From assembly GCA_024225635.1 (NCBI GenBank), contig JAAEMK010000497.1, positions 62,001 through 126,000 on the forward strand: a stretch of DNA of 64,000 nucleotides, given 5' to 3'. The notes beneath the pieces were generated by a model, which worked only from the letters and a program-made list of their open reading frames with translations, made no database searches and had not been told where the DNA came from. Shown piece by piece: positions 63,083 through 64,000 of this stretch (its first letter is position 1; each line of letters starts with the position of its first letter). The position numbers and the translations under genes were made by a program. Origin of the DNA: Desulfobacteraceae bacterium. Lineage in GTDB: Bacteria; Desulfobacterota; Desulfobacteria; Desulfobacterales; Desulfobacteraceae.

Positions 63083-64000
63083 ATGAAGGAAACAGAGTAT
63101 TACAGGATATCAGGCAAGAAAGAGGATCTGCGCCTCTCCTCCAGGATTCTCGAAGAGACGATTCAGCGGGAGGTGGCGCACGGACACAGGGTCATCGAGG
63201 TGGAAGCCTTTGGCCAGCACGGCATTGGCGGCCGCCTCTTCAAGGCGGACGGCGAAGCGGTCAGGATACGGATAGTGGGCCACTCGGGCCAGCGGACCGG
63301 TTCCCTGGGATGCCCCAATACCGAGATCGAGATCGTGGGCCCGGCCTCGGACGATATCGGTTGGCTCAATGCCGGGGCCGAAATCACGGTCCATGGCAAC
63401 GCCTCCAACGGCGCCATGAACGGCGCGGCCCAGGGAAAGGTATTCATTGCCGGCAACATCGGCGCCCGGGGCATGACCATGACCAAGCACAACCCGCGAT
63501 TCGAGCCCCCGGAGCTGTGGGTGCTGGGCTCTGCCGGGGATTATTTCGGCGAGTTCATGGCCGGCGGTGTCGCCGTCATCTGCGGCCATGAGCCCCAGAA
63601 CCCGGAGAGTGTCCTCGGCTACCGTCCCTTTGTGGGCATGGTGGGGGGCAAGGCCTTTTTCAGGGGCCAGGCCAACGGCTACTCCAAGGCCGATGCCGTC
63701 ATGATGCCCATTGAGGACACCGATTGGGACTGGCTGGTCAGCAACATGGGGACCTTCCTTGACAAGATCGGGCGGCCCGAGCTGTTCGACTCCCTGTCCA
63801 AGCGGTCCGAATGGCAGATGCTCCGGGCAAAGACCCCCCGGGAGAAGATGTCAAAAAGCAAACAGCTCTCCATGGCGGCGTTCCGGCGGGATGTCTGGGA
63901 CCGGGAGCTTGGAAAGGGCGGGCTCATCGGTGACCTTGAGGAGGTGGAACATGATGCCATCCCCGTGATCACCAAGGGGGAGCTGAGGCGCTATGTCCCC
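63083..64000 (+). CDS. gltB3: glutamate synthase GXGXG (alpha C-terminal-like) subunit, partial
   Basis: The 306 codons visible run to the window end without a stop. The right-handed beta-helix GXGXG repeats are present: GQHGIGGRL, GHSGQRTGSLGCPNTE, ASNGAMNGAAQGKVFIAGNI and GARGMTMTKHN. It is the structural domain that stabilises the synthase and contributes to the ammonia tunnel. It starts 11 bp after gltB2 with GGAGAAG before the ATG, so it belongs to the same operon. The visible part already exceeds a bare GXGXG domain and has an extra C-terminal region from about residue 215 of unknown role. Confidence 0.9.
   Translation, partial: MKETEYYRISGKKEDLRLSSRILEETIQREVAHGHRVIEVEAFGQHGIGGRLFKADGEAVRIRIVGHSGQRTGSLGCPNTEIEIVGPASDDIGWLNAGAEITVHGNASNGAMNGAAQGKVFIAGNIGARGMTMTKHNPRFEPPELWVLGSAGDYFGEFMAGGVAVICGHEPQNPESVLGYRPFVGMVGGKAFFRGQANGYSKADAVMMPIEDTDWDWLVSNMGTFLDKIGRPELFDSLSKRSEWQMLRAKTPREKMSKSKQLSMAAFRRDVWDRELGKGGLIGDLEEVEHDAIPVITKGELRRYVP

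Overview
The window looks like chromosomal DNA of an anaerobic Desulfobacterota (Desulfobacterales-like) bacterium. The clues are GC-rich codon use, a FadN-type beta-oxidation operon, tandem long-chain acyl-CoA ligases, several radical SAM enzymes, a TRAP transporter, many chemoreceptors and an archaeal-type split glutamate synthase with ferredoxin domains. This is inferred from gene content, and no species can be named.

Layout. 1-5.9 kb: a minus-strand fatty-acid beta-oxidation pair (fadN, fadA) with two FadR-like palindromes upstream, then a plus-strand toroid protein and an acyltransferase. 6-12.5 kb: a TetR regulator with an RND efflux adaptor, pump and outer-membrane channel. 12.5-14 kb: a toxin-antitoxin pair flanked by short repeats, and a scrap of an amidohydrolase gene. 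14-17.4 kb: two radical SAM enzymes, two small proteins and a tRNA-Phe/Asp/Glu cluster. 17.5-25 kb: a TRAP transporter, a DUF4139 protein, a chemoreceptor with an amino-acid-binding motif, a HAD phosphatase and a REP-like hairpin cluster. 25-33.8 kb: transketolase and a radical SAM enzyme (minus), then htpG-rimO-polyprenyl synthase-hypothetical (plus). 33.86-36.1 kb: tRNA-Val followed by a decayed AT-rich island with an integrase relic, two transposase relics and a PEP-CTERM-like secreted protein. 36.5-40.5 kb: lnt, prfB (programmed frameshift), an HD protein and a GAF-ANTAR regulator.

40.7-53.6 kb is the most interesting region. An amino-acid permease is followed by a glutamate synthase-like gene whose leader contains two adjacent hairpins with hexaloops of the form A-N-N-G-N-N and then an intrinsic terminator. 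That is the layout of an ANTAR antitermination target, and an ANTAR protein is encoded 1.7 kb upstream. Next come three paralogous chemoreceptors of identical length (688 aa). Each has a near-identical upstream region: a sigma-54 promoter (-24/-12), two GGACA-N4-TGTCY palindromes exactly 21 bp apart, and a third copy about 70 bp further upstream. A PAS-PAS sigma-54 enhancer-binding protein gene sits between the second and third. These features read as one sigma-54 receptor regulon with its activator and binding sites side by side.

53.6-64 kb: two paralogous acyl-CoA ligases, a remnant of a third, glnE, and a divergent operon of glutaminase, FMN/ferredoxin and GXGXG subunits of an archaeal-type glutamate synthase, the last cut by the window end. 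Together the right half of the window links nitrogen assimilation, its RNA-level control and chemoreception.
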